From Collinsella sp. (lineage in GTDB: Bacteria; Actinomycetota; Coriobacteriia; Coriobacteriales; Coriobacteriaceae), in NCBI GenBank assembly GCA_014871605.1, contig WGSQ01000097.1, positions 1-6,879 on the forward strand: a DNA stretch of 6,879 nucleotides. Direction: 5' to 3'. The position numbers and the translations under genes are program-made. Below the pieces are notes generated by a model that searched no databases, was not told the DNA's origin, and worked only from the letters and a program-made list of their open reading frames with translations. Position 1 is the stretch's first letter; the number at the start of each line of letters is the position of its first letter. Of this stretch, positions 5,391 to 6,879 are shown in pieces.

Positions 5391-6494
5391 TTGTCTACTA
5401 ACGCCTCTGGCAGCCCTGTTCTGTCGCTGCTTATTCCCATTTACAATGTTCAGCGCTACCTGCGCGAGTGCCTCGATTCCGCCCTGGCGCAGACGCTCAA
5501 GGACATCGAGATCATCTGCATTAACGACGGGTCGACCGACAACTCGCCCGCGATTATCCGCGAGTATATGGATCGCGATGGGCGCGTCAAGATGATCGAC
5601 AAGGCCAACAGCGGCTACGGCGACTCGATGAACCATGGCCTGGAGATGGCGCGTGGCAAGTACGTCGGCATCTTAGAGTCCGATGACTTTATAGCGCCCG
5701 ACGCACTCGAAAATCTTGTCTCGGCCGCCGATAGCAATAATGCCGACTTTGCGAAGGCGAACTTTGATTTCTACTGGTCTAAGCCCGAGGAGCGCCGTTC
5801 GCTGCACGAGATGTTTAAAGCCAAGGACTGCGGCAAGCCGGTGCACCCGAGCGATACGACGCAGTTCTTTAAGCAAAAGCCGTCGATTTGGTCTGCCGTG
5901 TACCGTCGCGATTTTCTTGAGCGCAACGGCATTACGTTCCTGCCGACTCCGGGGGCATCCTTTCAGGACACGTCATTCGCCTTTAAGGTGATCGCGTGCG
6001 CCGATAGGGCTGTTTACCTGCATGATGCCGTGCTGTCGTATCGCCAGGACAACGAGAATTCCTCGGTCAATTCTTCGGCTAAGGTCTTTTGCGTCAATAC
6101 CGAGTATGCCGAGATTGATCGTTGGATTCGAGAGGATTATGCCCGTGACCACGCAAGTGATGACGTCGCGCGCATGCTCAAGTTCAATCAGCTCATTAAG
6201 TACGATTCGTACATGTGGAACTACGTGCGCCTGGCGCCTAAGTTCTATAAGGAGTTCCTGGTGCAGATGGCCAAGGAATTTCAGGCGGCCTTGGACGCGG
6301 GCGAGTTTTCGCTTGACGACCTCAAGCCGTGGAAGCGCGCGAATCTTGCTGCCATCCTCAAAGATCCTGAGGGCTGGGTTGACGAGCATCCGAGTTTTGC
6401 GACGGATGGCGCCTTGGGGCGTGCTAAGTATTACGCCTCGGTTGGAGGCCCAGGCGTGGTTGCCGCCTTCCTCATCGAATCGCTGAGGGGGTAG
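5391..6494 (+). CDS. Family 2 glycosyltransferase (GT-A) of a surface-glycan locus
   Basis: The 367-residue protein begins with a TTG codon behind a strong ribosome binding site. The GT-A half shows LLIPIYN (13-19), CLDSALAQT (27-35), IICINDGSTDNS (41-52), SGYGDSMNHGLEMARG (74-89) and the DXD-like ESDDF (96-100). Further on, SIWSAVYRRDFL (165-176), GASFQDTSF (188-196) and LSYRQDNENSSVNSS (about 215-229) match the acceptor-side part of GT2 enzymes of capsule, teichoic acid and LPS-like clusters. A mixed charged/aromatic tail of about 130 residues follows and I see no membrane helix. It should add a sugar from a nucleotide donor to a lipid-linked or nascent glycan at the cytoplasmic face; donor and acceptor are not readable. 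The next gene starts 6 bases after its stop codon, so the two are surely co-transcribed. It is divergent from the acyltransferase gene. Confidence 0.88.
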   Translation: MSTNASGSPVLSLLIPIYNVQRYLRECLDSALAQTLKDIEIICINDGSTDNSPAIIREYMDRDGRVKMIDKANSGYGDSMNHGLEMARGKYVGILESDDFIAPDALENLVSAADSNNADFAKANFDFYWSKPEERRSLHEMFKAKDCGKPVHPSDTTQFFKQKPSIWSAVYRRDFLERNGITFLPTPGASFQDTSFAFKVIACADRAVYLHDAVLSYRQDNENSSVNSSAKVFCVNTEYAEIDRWIREDYARDHASDDVARMLKFNQLIKYDSYMWNYVRLAPKFYKEFLVQMAKEFQAALDAGEFSLDDLKPWKRANLAAILKDPEGWVDEHPSFATDGALGRAKYYASVGGPGVVAAFLIESLRG

Positions 6495-6500
6495 GTCGCC

Positions 6501-6879
6501 ATGGGCGAGGTCTCGTGTCCTAAAGCTACCATTGTCGTCCCCGTTTATAACTCTGTGCGTTCCATTCAGCGATGCCTCGATTCGCTGTTGGCGCAGTCCG
6601 AGCGCTCGATTCAGGTTGTCTGCGTCAACGACGGTTCGACTGATGATTCGTTGAACGTGTTGCACCAGATCGCGCAGGCCGACGATCGCGTACTGGTGAT
6701 TGACCAGGAAAATGCGGGTGTCTCGTGTGCTCGAAATGCCGGTATCGATACCGCCGAGGGTGAGACCGTCTTTTTTGTGGACGCCGACGATTATATCGAT
6801 GTCCGGACGGTCGAGCGCGTGCTGCATGCCATGGAGTCCGCAGATGCCGAGGCCGCCGTCTTTGGCGGCGTTTGTGAAC
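6501..6879 (+). CDS. Family 2 glycosyltransferase, N-terminal part (runs off the window)
   Basis: An open frame from ATG at 6501 reaches the window end without a stop, giving 126 residues of the GT-A domain. They show IVVPVYN (11-17), CLDSLLAQ (25-32), VVCVNDGSTDDS (39-50), ENAGVSCARNAGI (70-82) and the metal-binding DADDYI (94-99). These are textbook GT2 landmarks in the right order and spacing. GAGGGGG at 6485-6491, inside the end of the preceding gene, serves as a ribosome binding site, with 6 bases between stop and start, so translational coupling is likely. It shares CLDS-LAQ and NDGSTD blocks with its upstream neighbour. It differs in the NAGVSCARN block and the DADD motif, so it is a different subfamily and not a recent duplicate. 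The C-terminal domain and specificity are outside the window. Confidence 0.88.
   Translation, partial: MGEVSCPKATIVVPVYNSVRSIQRCLDSLLAQSERSIQVVCVNDGSTDDSLNVLHQIAQADDRVLVIDQENAGVSCARNAGIDTAEGETVFFVDADDYIDVRTVERVLHAMESADAEAAVFGGVCE

Noticed and set aside
4857..5636. Minus-strand frame of 259 codons crossing the divergent promoter region
   Set aside because: It runs across the acyltransferase, the intergenic gap and the start of the next gene in a non-matching frame; the product is Arg/His/Leu-rich with no recognisable domain.
5973..6827. Minus-strand frame of 284 codons opposite two glycosyltransferases
   Set aside because: It spans the junction of two clear plus-strand GT2 genes, including their NDGSTD and DXD motifs, and shows no domain of its own.

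Overview
The window looks like chromosomal DNA of a high-GC Gram-positive bacterium. A Collinsella-like member of the Coriobacteriia is my best guess. This is inferred from a sortase-anchored surface protein, a DUF1703-type AAA-ATPase-like protein, GC-rich codon use with GTG/TTG starts, and a multi-glycosyltransferase surface-glycan locus. It was not tested against any database.

Layout. (1) Positions 2-934, plus strand: the C-terminal part of a large cell-wall-anchored surface protein. It has a Ser/Gly/Asn-rich stalk, a Lys/Glu/Ser-rich charged region, a run of ten threonines and an MPKTG sorting signal. A strong rho-independent terminator follows at 969-1002. (2) Positions 1137-2933, plus strand: an AAA-ATPase-like / PD-(D/E)XK-type protein (PF09820 + PF08011 architecture) of full length. 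Its Walker B acid pair and its nuclease core both look mutated. (3) Positions 2958-3977, minus strand: a GlfT2/rhamnosyltransferase-like family 2 glycosyltransferase, convergent with the ATPase gene. (4) Positions 4148-5278, minus strand: a multi-pass acyltransferase 3 family membrane protein. (5) Positions 5391-6494 and 6501-6879 (runs off the end), plus strand: two tightly spaced family 2 glycosyltransferases, divergent from the acyltransferase. Putative back-to-back promoters lie in the 112-bp gap and share the same AT-rich box.

Working together: the right-hand 4 kb reads as part of a cell-surface polysaccharide or teichoic-acid-like glycan cluster. Three distinct GT2 enzymes would add sugars on the cytoplasmic side, and the membrane acyltransferase would decorate the glycan with O-acyl groups. 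The sugars themselves cannot be read from the sequence. The ATPase-like gene is probably unrelated cargo or a resident paralog between the surface-protein gene and the glycan genes.

I found no tRNA, rRNA, CRISPR array, insertion sequence or attachment site. The most unusual item is the doubly degenerate ATPase/nuclease-like protein. Nothing in the window is clear proof of a new system.
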